Numbered from the stretch's first letter, positions 14,794 to 23,967 are shown. The stretch: 40,579 nt of DNA from an uncultured bacterium (GCA_938010045.1 CALLFZ010000042.1:1-40579), one strand, 5' to 3'. Notes: generated by a model from the sequence alone, not told the origin. Made by a program: numbers and translations.

Positions 14794-16638
14794 TCAACGC
14801 GGCGGGAGCCCCAGAACGACCGTCGTTTCTACGACCGCGGGTCCACGGAGGGGAATCTCCACCCCCGACTCCGCGGACGCCTCGTCCGCCGTCACGCGGA
14901 TTCGGTGCACGCCGCGCCACGCGCGTACGCGCACGGTGCCGGTCGAGTCGGTCCGCTCGGCCGCCTCGGTCCACCACTCGCCTCGAATCAGCCGCATCAA
15001 CCGCTCGTAGACAGGTTTCGGAGTCATGTCCTCTCTCAGCCAGCCAGCCGGCGCGAGCTTCCATGCCCGGCGGTCGCTGAAATCCCACCACGTGATCGCC
15101 TCGACCGCGGGGTGACTGAACAGCACGCGGTAGACCTGCTCCACGTACTCCGCCTGTGCCGCCTCGCCCTCCGGCGTCGTCGGCCATTCGCCAGGCTCGT
15201 ACCGCTCCTTGTTGGGCACGCCCGGCCGTCGCTGGCCGCTGACGACGGTCATCTCCGTGAAGTGAATCGGACGGTCAAACACCGCGAACCTCTCCGTCAC
15301 CGCCCATACTCGCTCCAGCGGCCATGGCCCGCCGTGCATGTGCGACTGGATGCCGATCGCATCGGGCAACGCGTTCGATACCGCGAGCATCTGCAGCAGC
15401 CGTTCGTTGCGCGCGCTGATGTCAAAATCGTTGTAGAGGAGCACGACGCCCGGCGGGGCCACCTCGCGCGCCCATCGCAACGCCGTCATCACCGGCCGCA
15501 CCGCTCCATCCCGGCGCACCCAGTCGCCGATGCCAGTGCCGATGTGCCGGGGCCCAGTCGCCGCGTGCACCTCGTTCCAGACATCCCAGTATCGAACCCA
15601 ACGCGCATACTGGGGAATCAATGTCTTCACGCGGGCCTCCAGAAGCGGGATCGTCGCGTCGGCCGTCGTCGGCGCCCACCGCGGCCATACCTCGTGCCAG
15701 CAAATCGGATGCCCCTTCGCTGCAAGCCCATGCTCGGCGCACCAGCGCGCCATCGCCTCGAGCTTGGCCTCGTTCGGCTGCCCCGGCGCGGGCTCGTAGG
15801 CGCCCCAGTAGAACGGCAGCGTGGCATAGTTCAGCAGCGCGACAAACCTGCGTTGATACTCGAGCTGCCACGGCGCCCGACTGGCGGGATCCAGCAGAAA
15901 GATGTTGCACCCGAACAGAAACGCATGCCGTTGCTGACGGACCTCGACGCGCGCGCCACGCACCGGCCGGCCGTCGCGATCGCGCACCCGGATCACCAGC
16001 TCACACTGCCTTACGCGGCGCGTCCGCTCGGCCACCGACTCAGGCCGCACCGACGCCGCCGCGGCGCCAAGTCGCGGATCCGGGCCCAGGTTCTCCACTC
16101 GCAGATCGGCCATCTGCATCTCACCGGGTTGAAATCCCGCCTGCACCCGCACCGAGAGTTCCCCCGCCCTCCACGCGCGGTCCAATGTCTGAGTCACCGC
16201 ATGGCGTTGCCATGAGGGGAACCACTCGGCCGCTACGTCCGTCACCCACGTCCACGGCTCACCGGTCTGCTCCACGATCACACGCACTCGGTTGGTCGTT
16301 GGAGACCGGGCCAGAAAACTCAACGCGATCCGGTCGCCCGGCGCCCACGCGATCCCGAGGGGCTGCGCCAGCTGGAGTTTGTAGAACGGCTCAGTCGCGC
16401 GATGGACGCGAATCCGCAGGCCGGGTTCGCCACCCGGACCCGGCGCGCGCTCGACCGTCCATCGAGCGTCATTCGGCAACGGCACGGCCGACCACGTGGG
16501 ATCCACGGCCATGTCCGCCGCCGCGGCGGTCGCGAAGGTCCAGATGGCCACCGCGAGCTGGATGGCCGCCCGCCACACCCCCCTGACAGCCGACAGCCCA
16601 CCCTGCCCCATCGCCTCAATCCTGATCATCGTCGTCAT
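14794..16638 (-). CDS. Secreted GH10 endo-1,4-beta-xylanase
   Basis: A 614-residue exported enzyme for cleaving xylan backbones. The order is: signal peptide (hydrophobic AIQLAVAIWTFATAAAA, about 25-41), a CBM4/9-like jelly-roll carbohydrate-binding domain (about 45-185), a short carboxypeptidase-regulatory-like strand set (LVIRVRDRDGRPVRGARVEV), and the GH10 barrel from about 239. The acid/base Glu356 is in YWDVWNEVHA and the nucleophile Glu462 in IHFTEMTV. KGHPICWH and ITWWDFSDR are further GH10 landmarks. A C-terminal beta-rich tail follows. The first nine codons match the 3' end of the upstream sulfatase gene (see the 37-bp repeat), so the ancestral start may be the internal ATG at 16611. 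Confidence 0.9.
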   Translation of the reverse strand: MTTMIRIEAMGQGGLSAVRGVWRAAIQLAVAIWTFATAAAADMAVDPTWSAVPLPNDARWTVERAPGPGGEPGLRIRVHRATEPFYKLQLAQPLGIAWAPGDRIALSFLARSPTTNRVRVIVEQTGEPWTWVTDVAAEWFPSWQRHAVTQTLDRAWRAGELSVRVQAGFQPGEMQMADLRVENLGPDPRLGAAAASVRPESVAERTRRVRQCELVIRVRDRDGRPVRGARVEVRQQRHAFLFGCNIFLLDPASRAPWQLEYQRRFVALLNYATLPFYWGAYEPAPGQPNEAKLEAMARWCAEHGLAAKGHPICWHEVWPRWAPTTADATIPLLEARVKTLIPQYARWVRYWDVWNEVHAATGPRHIGTGIGDWVRRDGAVRPVMTALRWAREVAPPGVVLLYNDFDISARNERLLQMLAVSNALPDAIGIQSHMHGGPWPLERVWAVTERFAVFDRPIHFTEMTVVSGQRRPGVPNKERYEPGEWPTTPEGEAAQAEYVEQVYRVLFSHPAVEAITWWDFSDRRAWKLAPAGWLREDMTPKPVYERLMRLIRGEWWTEAAERTDSTGTVRVRAWRGVHRIRVTADEASAESGVEIPLRGPAVVETTVVLGLPPR

Positions 16639-16648
16639 GGTTGTGCAC
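16612..16648. repeat. 37-bp direct repeat, copy A (xylanase start)
   Basis: This stretch covers the xylanase start codon and first codons. It matches 16683-16719 at 32 of 37 positions in the same orientation; the mismatches are scattered. The copies are 71 bp apart. Confidence 0.8.
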
Positions 16649-16682
16649 CTTCATTCCTCCATCGGTGGTTCTCGTCTGATCA

Positions 16683-16719
16683 CGCCTCAATCCCGCTCAT
16701 CGTCGTCATTGTCGTGCGC
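16683..16719. repeat. 37-bp direct repeat, copy B (sulfatase end)
   Basis: This copy encodes the last residues of the sulfatase (HDNDDDERD and stop). The same DNA read in another frame gives MTTMIRIEA at the xylanase start, so one copy probably arose from the other by local duplication. Confidence 0.8.
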
Positions 16720-18267
16720 AGCTCGGATCCGTCGGCCATCTCGGACGGATTGGACGGGCCGCGGTGGCATCGGCCCCTGGCCTCCGTTGGCCGCCCACTC
16801 AGCGTCAGCCCGCAGGGTCGTATCGCGAAGCGCCGGATCCGCCGCGGCCTCCCCCAGCTCGATCAGCGCCCGCCCCAACGCGCGGAGCACCTCGGCCGCG
16901 CCCGGCACGTTCACGAGGTTCCGCAGTTCATCCGGCTCCGACACCGTATCGAACAACCAGGGGCCGTCGCTCACCGAGAGCACCAGCTTCCAGCGGCCGT
17001 CCGTCGCCGCGATCCAGACCGGCGTCTCGTCCGGTGTCCTCGACGAGCCACGGAGGTACACCACACGTCGCCACCCCGGTGGCTCGCGACCACCGGAGCG
17101 AAGTAGCGCGGAGGCGTCGCGGCCATTCATCGAAGGCTCCGCGGGGAGGCCCAGCAGCCCCAGCAGCGTCGGCGCGAAGTCCGTGGTCGTGAGCGCCTGC
17201 GTCACGACCGCGCCGGCCGGTAGTACCCCGGGCGCGCGCAGCACGAAGGGAACCCCGGCGGCGGTCTCGAACGGCACCCCCTTGTTGTGCCGCCCGTGTT
17301 CACCGCACAAATCGCCGTGGTCCGAGGTGAACACAACCAGCGTATCGTCGAGCCGGCCGTCTCGCTCTAGCTGGGCCAGCAGCCGCCCGATATTGTCGTC
17401 CACGCACTTCACCATTCCGCCGTATCGCGCCATCGCCTCGCCCGACCACCGGCGCCCCGGCACTGGCGGCGCCCAACGCGGCGTCGGTGCCGGCGGATCC
17501 CACGACGGCGGCGGCCGAATCACGGATGGATCGAACATCGTGTCGTAGGGCGCCCGCACCGTGTTCGGGCCGTGCGGATCCGGATAGCTCACCATCACGC
17601 AGAACGGCCGCGCGCGGTCCGTCGAAAGGATCTCCAGCGCGCGATCGGTCAGAACATCAGTCGTGTAGCTGCGCTCATCGGCGCCCTCGAGGCTGGGCGT
17701 CGGCTCTCCGCTCCGGTTCCGTGTCTTCACCCGCGGCCCCTCGGGTCCGTCCTCGAGCACCTTCCAGTGTCCCCGGTTGTACATGTAGCGGTTGTCCTCG
17801 AACCCGAACTTGCGCTTCGGTGCCCAACCCGGTTTCGCTTCACCGTCCAGATGCCACTTGCCGAGATACGCGGTGCGCCAGCCCTGCCGCCGCAGGACCT
17901 CCGCGAACGTAACCGCGTCGTCCCGCATCGGCAGATCGTTTCGCGGCACGCCAGTTTGATGCGGCGGCCGTCCGGTGAGAAACGACGCTCGCGAGGGCGA
18001 GCACACCGGCGTCGCCGCGTACATCCGCGTACACCGCACACCCTCGCGCGCCAATCGGTCAATGTTCGGCGTCGGCACCTCGAACTCGGGTCCCCACAAC
18101 CTCGCCTGCGGCGGCGGCAGGAGCGCGCGATAACATCCGAGCGTCCGGTCATTGTGCTCGTCCGTGTGCACAATCAGTACGTTCCGCGTTCCCGCGGCCC
18201 CGCGAGCCCCGGCCGCGGCCATCAGCAGAGATATGGCGAGCGCCCGTCCGACCCCCGATGCGATCAT
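16687..18267 (-). CDS. Secreted formylglycine-dependent sulfatase
   Basis: A 526-residue alkaline-phosphatase-fold sulfatase with a signal peptide (about 1-26). The active-site signature is CSPSRASFLTGR, where Cys89 would be oxidised to formylglycine by an anaerobic or FGE-type maturase not present here. Metal-site segments are visible at HTDEHND (34-40) and TSDHGDLCGEHG. YLGKWHLDG is a second family signature. It lies directly upstream of the GH10 xylanase (48 bp gap), so the pair may act on a sulfated polysaccharide. The substrate class cannot be told by eye. A GGGAGAA Shine-Dalgarno and an upstream promoter support the start. Confidence 0.92.
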   Translation of the reverse strand: MIASGVGRALAISLLMAAAGARGAAGTRNVLIVHTDEHNDRTLGCYRALLPPPQARLWGPEFEVPTPNIDRLAREGVRCTRMYAATPVCSPSRASFLTGRPPHQTGVPRNDLPMRDDAVTFAEVLRRQGWRTAYLGKWHLDGEAKPGWAPKRKFGFEDNRYMYNRGHWKVLEDGPEGPRVKTRNRSGEPTPSLEGADERSYTTDVLTDRALEILSTDRARPFCVMVSYPDPHGPNTVRAPYDTMFDPSVIRPPPSWDPPAPTPRWAPPVPGRRWSGEAMARYGGMVKCVDDNIGRLLAQLERDGRLDDTLVVFTSDHGDLCGEHGRHNKGVPFETAAGVPFVLRAPGVLPAGAVVTQALTTTDFAPTLLGLLGLPAEPSMNGRDASALLRSGGREPPGWRRVVYLRGSSRTPDETPVWIAATDGRWKLVLSVSDGPWLFDTVSEPDELRNLVNVPGAAEVLRALGRALIELGEAAADPALRDTTLRADAEWAANGGQGPMPPRPVQSVRDGRRIRAAHDNDDDERD

Positions 18268-18307
18268 GTGTTCGGTTCTCCCTGTGCGTCCGCGTTCGGA
18301 CGGACGT

Positions 18308-18335
18308 AAAATAATTAAACGCGCCTCCGCCTCAA
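18308..18335 (-). promoter_or_regulatory. Promoter of the sulfatase-xylanase pair
   Basis: On the minus strand, TTGAGG (18335-18330), a 16-bp spacer and TATTTT (18313-18308) lie in an AT-rich patch. The leader is about 35 nt and carries GGGAGAA before the ATG. Confidence 0.5.
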
Positions 18336-18458
18336 AGATTGTCCGGGATGGTCATGCGGGCGGTCCCATTCGTGGGCGGCGGCCGCCCGCGCTCTCATGC
18401 ACAAACGAATGCGCGAAGGCCGCTGGTCTCGTAACTGCGGATGTCGTAACTGAGGAGC

Positions 18459-20526
18459 ATGAAAAACGGAATCATGCCGGCCTCCTCATGTGATTCGCGC
18501 ATTCCCCTGCTCTGGCCGCCGATGCTTGCCGCGGCCAGTCCGCGCTTCGGCTAGAGGGATCTTATCCGGCGGCTCTGGGATCTCAACCTTCCGACGGAAC
18601 CGCCCGCCCAAGCGAACGCTGTGCGCAAGGGTCAAGCTGGGACCGCGCCAGCCAGTACGATGTCGCCGCCGACCGCGACATCGCCGGAACCGCGAACAGG
18701 GACGGGACCCGCATCATTCGACCAGAGGGAGACGACCTCGTTCGGGCGGAAATGGAGGGGCCCGGATGCATCTGGCGCATCGGGTCCGCGAGGCTCGGTC
18801 TCGGGCACGTACGGCGAGTGCTGGACGGCGAAATCGTGACCGACACGCCCTTCACTAACTGGGTTACCGGTCACCACGCGTCCTTCGATGTTCTCACCCT
18901 CGCGTACACCGCGGCGCGCGGTCATCATCTCTAGTATCCGATTCCCTACCAGCGCTCCGACAAGGTCCTGGCCGCGACGAATTGGGCCCAGTACGACCAC
19001 GTCACGTATTCGACCTTCCCGCCGGTCACCGAGGTGCCGACGTTTCGTGCGAACCTCGACGACACGGCCCGTCAGGCGTTCACAGAGGCGAATCGCGTGC
19101 TCGGCCGCACGCTCGCCGAGGACCCGCCGCGTCCGCCCGAGACCACCGTGCTCGAAACGCAACTGGTCATCGCCGCCGGGGCGCGCGCGTCGGCGCTCCG
19201 GCTGGCGGGGTCGCGGCCCATCGTTGAACTGCGGGTTTTCGCGGAGGCCCACAGCGCGGACGACGAGGCCGCCGCCTTCCGGCAGCTGGTGCGGCGCGCG
19301 CGGTGGGACGACGGCCCGACCCCGGCGGTGGAGACCCCGCTGGGCGATTTCTCTGGCTCTGCGCCAAGCCGCCACCCGTTCCGCACGTGGGCGGCCGCGA
19401 TGACCCCTGAGTGGATGATCGCACAGTGGCCCATGCCCGTTTCGCGGTCCGTGGAATTCGAGATCGCCAACGAAGGACCCCACGGAGCGCACCGTGCGGA
19501 TGCGCGTGGCCCTCGTCCCCGAGACACGTCCCGCCGGTCGGTTCCTGCGCTTCCACGCCGCCGGGCATCACGGCATCCCGCCACCCCGGGCCGACCGCCA
19601 TCCGGACTGGCCGTTCCTGATCGTGGAGGGCCGCAGACGGTTTTGCGGTCTTTGCTGCATTGTCTGGAACCCCATTCCAGGCCCATATGAACCGGCGAAG
19701 CGCGGTGATGCGTGGTGGGGCGAGGGCGATCAGAAATTCTTCGTGGACGGCGAGAAGTTCCCCTCGACCGTCGGCACGGGGACGCAGGAGTACTTCGGTT
19801 GCGCATGGGGCTGTCCGGACCGGTTTGAGTGCCCGTTCCATGCGCCAACTGTCACCCAAGGTAATGCGGGGCATCAGTCCCTTGTGCGATGGCCGGTGGC
19901 GGACAACGTGCCGTTGCAACGCCGCTTCGAAGGATGTCTCGAAACGTACTTCCCGGACGATCGGTCCACGCGTTCCGCCGCCACCATGTTCTGGGACCTG
20001 GCGCCCGGCGGCCGCCATCCGATCCGCCTCCCCGCGGTCCGCGAGCGCCACGGCGTCTTCGTTCGGCCACCCCTCCGGGCGGCGGGACACCCCGTCCTGG
20101 CGCCACCACGGCACGGGCAGGTTCGAACGCAGACCATGCAAGCGCGCGACGGCGGCCCATGGGCCGGGGTTGACCATCTTGGGTGGACCGGCGGACAGCC
20201 CAGCGATCGCATCGAGAACGAGGTTCGCGCGCCCACGGCGGGACGCCACCGTTGGGCGGTCCCACTGACCAACGCCAGCGACTCCGCGATCGTTCGGGGC
20301 GATCTCGACGGCACACCGTGCTCGCCGCCGGTGGATCTCGATCATCTCAATGTGATCCGCACGGCGCGGTGCGATCGAGGTGAACCCGAGTGGGGCACGA
20401 AGCCGCGTCGTCTTGGCGTGGCCATCGTGGGTGCGAATCCCAAGGCCAGCCCGGCATACATGTTCGGACACGATGTTCGGACACGATGAGATTCTGCTGA
20501 CGCCCCTCGCCGGCGGCGCCCGCTGA
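18459..20526 (+). pseudogene. Decayed GH172 (DUF2961) glycosidase gene
   Basis: Fragments in different frames follow the DUF2961/GH172 order. They are RDLIRRLWDLNLPTEPPA, SWDRASQYDVAADRD, AEMEGPGCIWRIGSAR, YPIPYQRSDKV, DWPFLIVEGRRRFCG, then WWGEGDQKFFVDGEKFPST, GTGTQEYFGCAWG, RWPVADNVP and FWDLAPGGRHP, and a C-terminal sandwich ending IVGANPKASPAYMFGHD. Lesions are a TAG at 18552-18554, a frameshift near 18633, a TAG at 18932-18934, an extra C in a C-run near 19477-19481, and a 13-bp tandem duplication at 20460-20485. Without that duplication the frame would close at the TGA at 20524-20526. GH172 includes difructose-dianhydride and arabinofuranosidase enzymes. It is divergent from the sulfatase, fitting a former polysaccharide locus. 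Confidence 0.88.
20460..20485. repeat. 13-bp tandem duplication inside the pseudogene
   Basis: ATGTTCGGACACG occurs twice in a row (20460-20472 and 20473-20485). Removing one copy restores the reading YMFGHDEILLTPLAGGAR and stop, the expected family C-terminus. Confidence 0.85.
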
Positions 20527-20545
20527 ACCCGCGGATACCGTCGCG

Positions 20546-20574
20546 TTGCGGCGCTCTCGCGCGGGAGGCATACT
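20546..20574 (+). promoter_or_regulatory. Promoter of trpA, leaderless type
   Basis: TTGCGG (20546-20551), a 17-bp spacer and CATACT (20569-20574) stand 7 nt before the trpA ATG. GGGAGG in the spacer is too far upstream (about 14 nt) to be an ideal Shine-Dalgarno. It gives trpA-ruvX-truA its own transcription, separate from the pseudogene. Confidence 0.55.
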
Positions 20575-20581
20575 GGCGCGC

Positions 20582-21403
20582 ATGAGCGATCGGTTGCGCG
20601 CCCTGTTCGACCGTCTCCGTGCGAACAACCGGGCGGCCTTCATCACCTATATCGCCGCGGGGGATCCGACGCCCGCCCGCACGGCGGACTACGTGCGCGA
20701 ACTGGTCGCGCACGGAGCGGACATCGTCGAGCTGGGCCTCGCGTTTTCCGACCCTCTGGCCGACGGACCCGTAAACGCCGCGGCGGCCGAGCGAGCGCTG
20801 CGCGCCGGCGCGACGCTGCCGGTCGTTCTGGACCTGGTCCGGTCTATCCGCCGCACGCTCGACATCCCGATCGTGCTCTATTCCTACCTCAACCCCCTGC
20901 TCGCACCGGGGTTTGGGCGGGCGATGCGGCGCATCTCGGCGGCAGGTGTGGACGGTGTGCTCATCCTCGATCTGCCAGCCGATGAGGCCGCTCCCTACCT
21001 GCCCGATCTGCGGCGTGCGGGCGTGGCGCCGATCTTTCTTGTGGCGCCAACCAGCACCGACGAACGCATGCGGCGGATCGCGCGCGCGGCCGACGGGTTC
21101 GTGTACTGTGTGTCGCGGACCGGCGTCACCGGCGCGCGACGCACATGGTCGGCCGACGCGCGCGTTGTCCTGCGCCGCATGCGCCGCCACACCGCCCTGC
21201 CGCTCGCGCTCGGCTTCGGTATCTCCTCGCCCGACCAGGCCACCGAGGCGGCTCGCTGGGCCGACGCCGTCGTCGTCGGCAGCGCTTTGGTCGAACGCCT
21301 CGCTCGCATGGAACGCGGGGAAGAGGCGCCCGGCGCAGTGTGGGCCTGGGTGGGGGCCATGGCCGACGCCATCCACTCCGCCCGCCGTTCCTCGCCGCCG
21401 TGA
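20582..21403 (+). CDS. trpA: Tryptophan synthase alpha subunit TrpA
   Basis: TrpA cleaves indole-3-glycerol phosphate to indole and glyceraldehyde 3-phosphate, passing indole to TrpB. The 273-residue barrel starts with a short basic segment, then FITYIAAGDPTP. The catalytic Glu is in VELGLAFSDP and the catalytic Asp in DPLADGPV. The phosphate-binding GFGISSPDQA and the VVVGSALVE end of the barrel are present. IVLYSYLNPLL replaces the more common MTYYNPI. There is no trpB beside it, and trpE/trpG lie 16 kb away. The stop overlaps the ruvX start (GTGA). Confidence 0.95.
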   Translation: MSDRLRALFDRLRANNRAAFITYIAAGDPTPARTADYVRELVAHGADIVELGLAFSDPLADGPVNAAAAERALRAGATLPVVLDLVRSIRRTLDIPIVLYSYLNPLLAPGFGRAMRRISAAGVDGVLILDLPADEAAPYLPDLRRAGVAPIFLVAPTSTDERMRRIARAADGFVYCVSRTGVTGARRTWSADARVVLRRMRRHTALPLALGFGISSPDQATEAARWADAVVVGSALVERLARMERGEEAPGAVWAWVGAMADAIHSARRSSPP

Positions 21404-21852
21404 GCCGCGTTCTGGGCCTCGATCCTGGCGAGCGGCGTGTCGGCGTGGCCATCTCCGACGAGTCCGCCACGATCGCCTTTCCGTTCGCGGTGCTCGATGC
21501 GACGCCGCTCGAACAGCTCGCGGATGCACTGCGGCGTTGCTGCAACGAAAACAACGTCGCCCGAATTGTCGTGGGACTGCCGGTCCGCACAGACGGCGTC
21601 GAGGGCGAAGCGGCTCAGCGCGCCCGCGCGTTTGCCCGCTGGGCCGGCGAGGTCACCCAACGGCCGGTCGAGCTCTGGGACGAGCGCTTCACCACGCTCA
21701 CCGCCGAACAAACACTCATCGAAGCCGGGGTACGACGGCGCGACCGACGCGGAGTGGTGGACAAACTGGCGGCGCAGATCCTGCTACAGCACTACCTCGA
21801 TGCGCGATGTCCCCCGCCCGCGTCCGCTCCCGCGGCCAGCGAGGAGGACTGA
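21400..21852 (+). CDS. ruvX: Putative Holliday junction resolvase RuvX/YqgF (16S rRNA processing)
   Basis: A 150-residue RNase H-fold nuclease. The N-terminal motif RVLGLDPGERRVGVAISD carries the first catalytic acidic residue. IVVGLPVRTDG is the conserved middle motif, and VELWDERFTTLTA the third acidic segment. VDKLAAQILLQHYLD forms the C-terminal helix with the last Asp. YqgF proteins act in pre-16S rRNA processing and may resolve branched DNA. The GTG start overlaps the trpA stop, and truA follows after 6 bp, giving an operon. Confidence 0.93.
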   Translation: MSRVLGLDPGERRVGVAISDESATIAFPFAVLDATPLEQLADALRRCCNENNVARIVVGLPVRTDGVEGEAAQRARAFARWAGEVTQRPVELWDERFTTLTAEQTLIEAGVRRRDRRGVVDKLAAQILLQHYLDARCPPPASAPAASEED

Positions 21853-21858
21853 CGGGCC

Positions 21859-22704
21859 GTGCCGCCGGATCCCGTTCGCCCGTTTCGCGTGGCCTGTGCG
21901 GCCACGGACACTCCGCAGCGCTACCTCGCGGTCCTCGCCTACGATGGCACTGACTTCTGTGGCTGGCAGATCCAGGCCCACGGCCGCTCGGTGCAAGGCG
22001 AATTCGAACGAGCGATCGAACAGCTCACCGGCCACCGCGTGCGCGCACACGCCAGCGGCCGCACCGACGCGGGCGTCCACGCGCGGTGCCAGCCGGTGCA
22101 CTTTGACCTGCCGGTTCGGCCCGAGCCTGCGCGCCTGCACGTAGGGCTGAATGCCGTGTTGCCGCCGGATGTGCGGGTGCTGTCGCTGCGCAGCGTCGGC
22201 AGGGGGTTTCACGCTCGTTACAGTTGCATCGAAAAGGAGTACCGCTATTTCATCGACAACGCGCCCGTGCCCGATCCGGTTGCGCGCCGGCATCGCACGT
22301 GGGAACGCGCACCGTTGGACATCGCCGCGATGCGCGAGGCGGCCGCCCGCCTTCTCGGCCGCCATGACTTCGCGGCGTTCGCCGCCAACCCGAACCGCGA
22401 GATCAGCGGCACGGTGCGCGACCTCCGCCGCCTGGACGTACGCCGACGCGGTTCGACGGTGGAGATGATCGCGGTCGCGGACGGTTTCCTCTATCGAATG
22501 GTTCGCAGCCTCGCCGGCTTCTTGATTCGCGTCGGGCGCGGCGAGCTCGCCCCGGCGGCGGCCCGGGACATCCTCGCTGCTCGCGTCCGCACCGCCCGCG
22601 TCCCCACTGCGCCCCCTCAGGGGCTGTTCCTGTGGCGCGTCCGTTATCCGCCGGCGGCGTTTCGTGCAGATGCGGCGCCACGTTCCGGCGGCGACGGACG
22701 CTGA
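21859..22704 (+). CDS. truA: tRNA pseudouridine(38-40) synthase TruA
   Basis: TruA isomerises uridines 38-40 in the tRNA anticodon arm. The 281-residue protein has the N-terminal RYLAVLAYDGTDFCGWQ strand, the catalytic Asp70 in ASGRTDAGVHA, VLPPDVRVL, FHARYSCIEKEYRY and FLYRMVRSLAG, all standard. The GTG start has GAGGAGG about 12 nt upstream. The first 19 residues precede the conserved core, so a slightly later start is possible. Its 3' end overlaps the convergent PAP2 gene by 61 bp. Confidence 0.94.
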   Translation: MPPDPVRPFRVACAATDTPQRYLAVLAYDGTDFCGWQIQAHGRSVQGEFERAIEQLTGHRVRAHASGRTDAGVHARCQPVHFDLPVRPEPARLHVGLNAVLPPDVRVLSLRSVGRGFHARYSCIEKEYRYFIDNAPVPDPVARRHRTWERAPLDIAAMREAAARLLGRHDFAAFAANPNREISGTVRDLRRLDVRRRGSTVEMIAVADGFLYRMVRSLAGFLIRVGRGELAPAAARDILAARVRTARVPTAPPQGLFLWRVRYPPAAFRADAAPRSGGDGR

Positions 22705-23966
22705 CGCGCCGGCTTCGCGGGGATCGCGAGTCGCCCCCGCACGCCCTCCATCGAAATGGCCCACGGCGCGGCGCGCGGCGCGTCGAACGCGAGCCACCCG
22801 CCCGGCATCTCCACCGCCACCTCGCGCACCCACGACGTGGGCACAGACACGGCCAAATCCACCGATAAATCCGTGAACCAGCCCATTCGTTCCAATCCGA
22901 ACACGAGGTCGCCATCTCCACCCCCCCAGCGACGCACGAGGCGGCTGTGAAACATTCCGAATCCCTCCGCCCGCCCCCTCGCAACCAGGTTGGAGCCCGG
23001 ATGTAGACGCAACGACACCTCGGCCGCGGGCAACCGCAGCGCGAGGCGGGTCGCATCCGGCGGCGCCGAAGGCGCGACATGCTCGAACTCTGAATAGTAC
23101 GGCGTCGCGAGCAGGGCGGCGCCGGCCACACCTGCGCCCACCGCCCCCCACGCCAGCTGCGCCCCGCGACCCAGACGCCACGGCGCGTCCGCGGACGGCG
23201 GCCGGTCCTCGCGGCCAGGCACGTTGAGAGCAAAGTAATACAGCAGCACGTTCGACAGGTGCGCAATGACGCCCGAGGCCAGCACGTCCGATGCGAAATG
23301 CGACCCCGTGATGATCCGCCCGATTCCAAGGGCGGTGCCGCCGACGAGCGCGATCCCCAGCGCCGCAGCCGCGCGACGAGGGTATCGCCGCTTCCAGATC
23401 AGCCAAAAGCACGTCAGCGCGTAGCCGGCCGAACTGTGTCCGCAGGGAAACGACTTGCCCCGCCCCGGCGTCCCCGGCTCCGCGACATCCTGATAGGCCC
23501 AGCCGCCCCCGAACTCGCGAACGTGCAGCGGCCGCGGCCGTCCCCAGAAATTCTTGAAGCCGACGTTGACGATCAGACCCGGCCCGATCGCGTACGCGAG
23601 CAGCACGAAGACCGCGGCTCGTCGCCGCGCGCGCCAGGACGGTCGCCGCCCCGCGGCCAGCAGCACCGCGACGCAACCGGCGGCCACCAGCGCCACCAGC
23701 CAACCTGCCCCCTTGTAGAGCCCGCGCCAGACCGGCGCGAGATCGCGGGGACGCGGAAAGCTTCCGCCATGAAACAACGCTGCGATTCGAAGGTCCAGAT
23801 CGGTGCCGACGAAGAGCGCGGCGCCCGCGATGCTGATCGCGGCCAGTGCCGCCAGTTCGGGCATCCACTGCGAGCGATACCGCCAAGGCCCCGGAATGGA
23901 TACCGCCGACGCAGGGGTCATCTCGATCCGCCCACCCTCGCCCCCATCCGCCGCCCGACCGTCCAT
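22644..23966 (-). CDS. PAP2-family membrane phosphatase with extra C-terminal domain
   Basis: A 440-residue inner-membrane protein. Residues about 35-250 form the PAP2 phosphatase with several membrane helices and the three active-site motifs: KNFWGRPRP (138-146), FPCGHSSAG (173-181, with Cys where PSGH has Ser) and GRIITGSHFASD (216-227). Such enzymes dephosphorylate lipid phosphates, for example undecaprenyl-PP, phosphatidylglycerol-P or lipid A. After another membrane segment (about 265-285) comes a soluble beta-rich domain of roughly 130 residues (LRLPAAEVSLRLHPGSN, GDGDLVFGLERMGWF) that I do not recognise and that is absent from simple PAP2 proteins. The start is 1 nt after the nadB stop; an ATG at 23921 is an alternative. 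Confidence 0.85.
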   Translation of the reverse strand: MDGRAADGGEGGRIEMTPASAVSIPGPWRYRSQWMPELAALAAISIAGAALFVGTDLDLRIAALFHGGSFPRPRDLAPVWRGLYKGAGWLVALVAAGCVAVLLAAGRRPSWRARRRAAVFVLLAYAIGPGLIVNVGFKNFWGRPRPLHVREFGGGWAYQDVAEPGTPGRGKSFPCGHSSAGYALTCFWLIWKRRYPRRAAAALGIALVGGTALGIGRIITGSHFASDVLASGVIAHLSNVLLYYFALNVPGREDRPPSADAPWRLGRGAQLAWGAVGAGVAGAALLATPYYSEFEHVAPSAPPDATRLALRLPAAEVSLRLHPGSNLVARGRAEGFGMFHSRLVRRWGGGDGDLVFGLERMGWFTDLSVDLAVSVPTSWVREVAVEMPGGWLAFDAPRAAPWAISMEGVRGRLAIPAKPARQRPSPPERGAASARNAAGG

Positions 23967-23967
23967 C

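Noticed and set aside
20546-20581. TTG start 12 codons upstream of the trpA ATG
   Set aside because: The TTG is part of the likely -35 (TTGCGG), and TrpA homology begins after the ATG.
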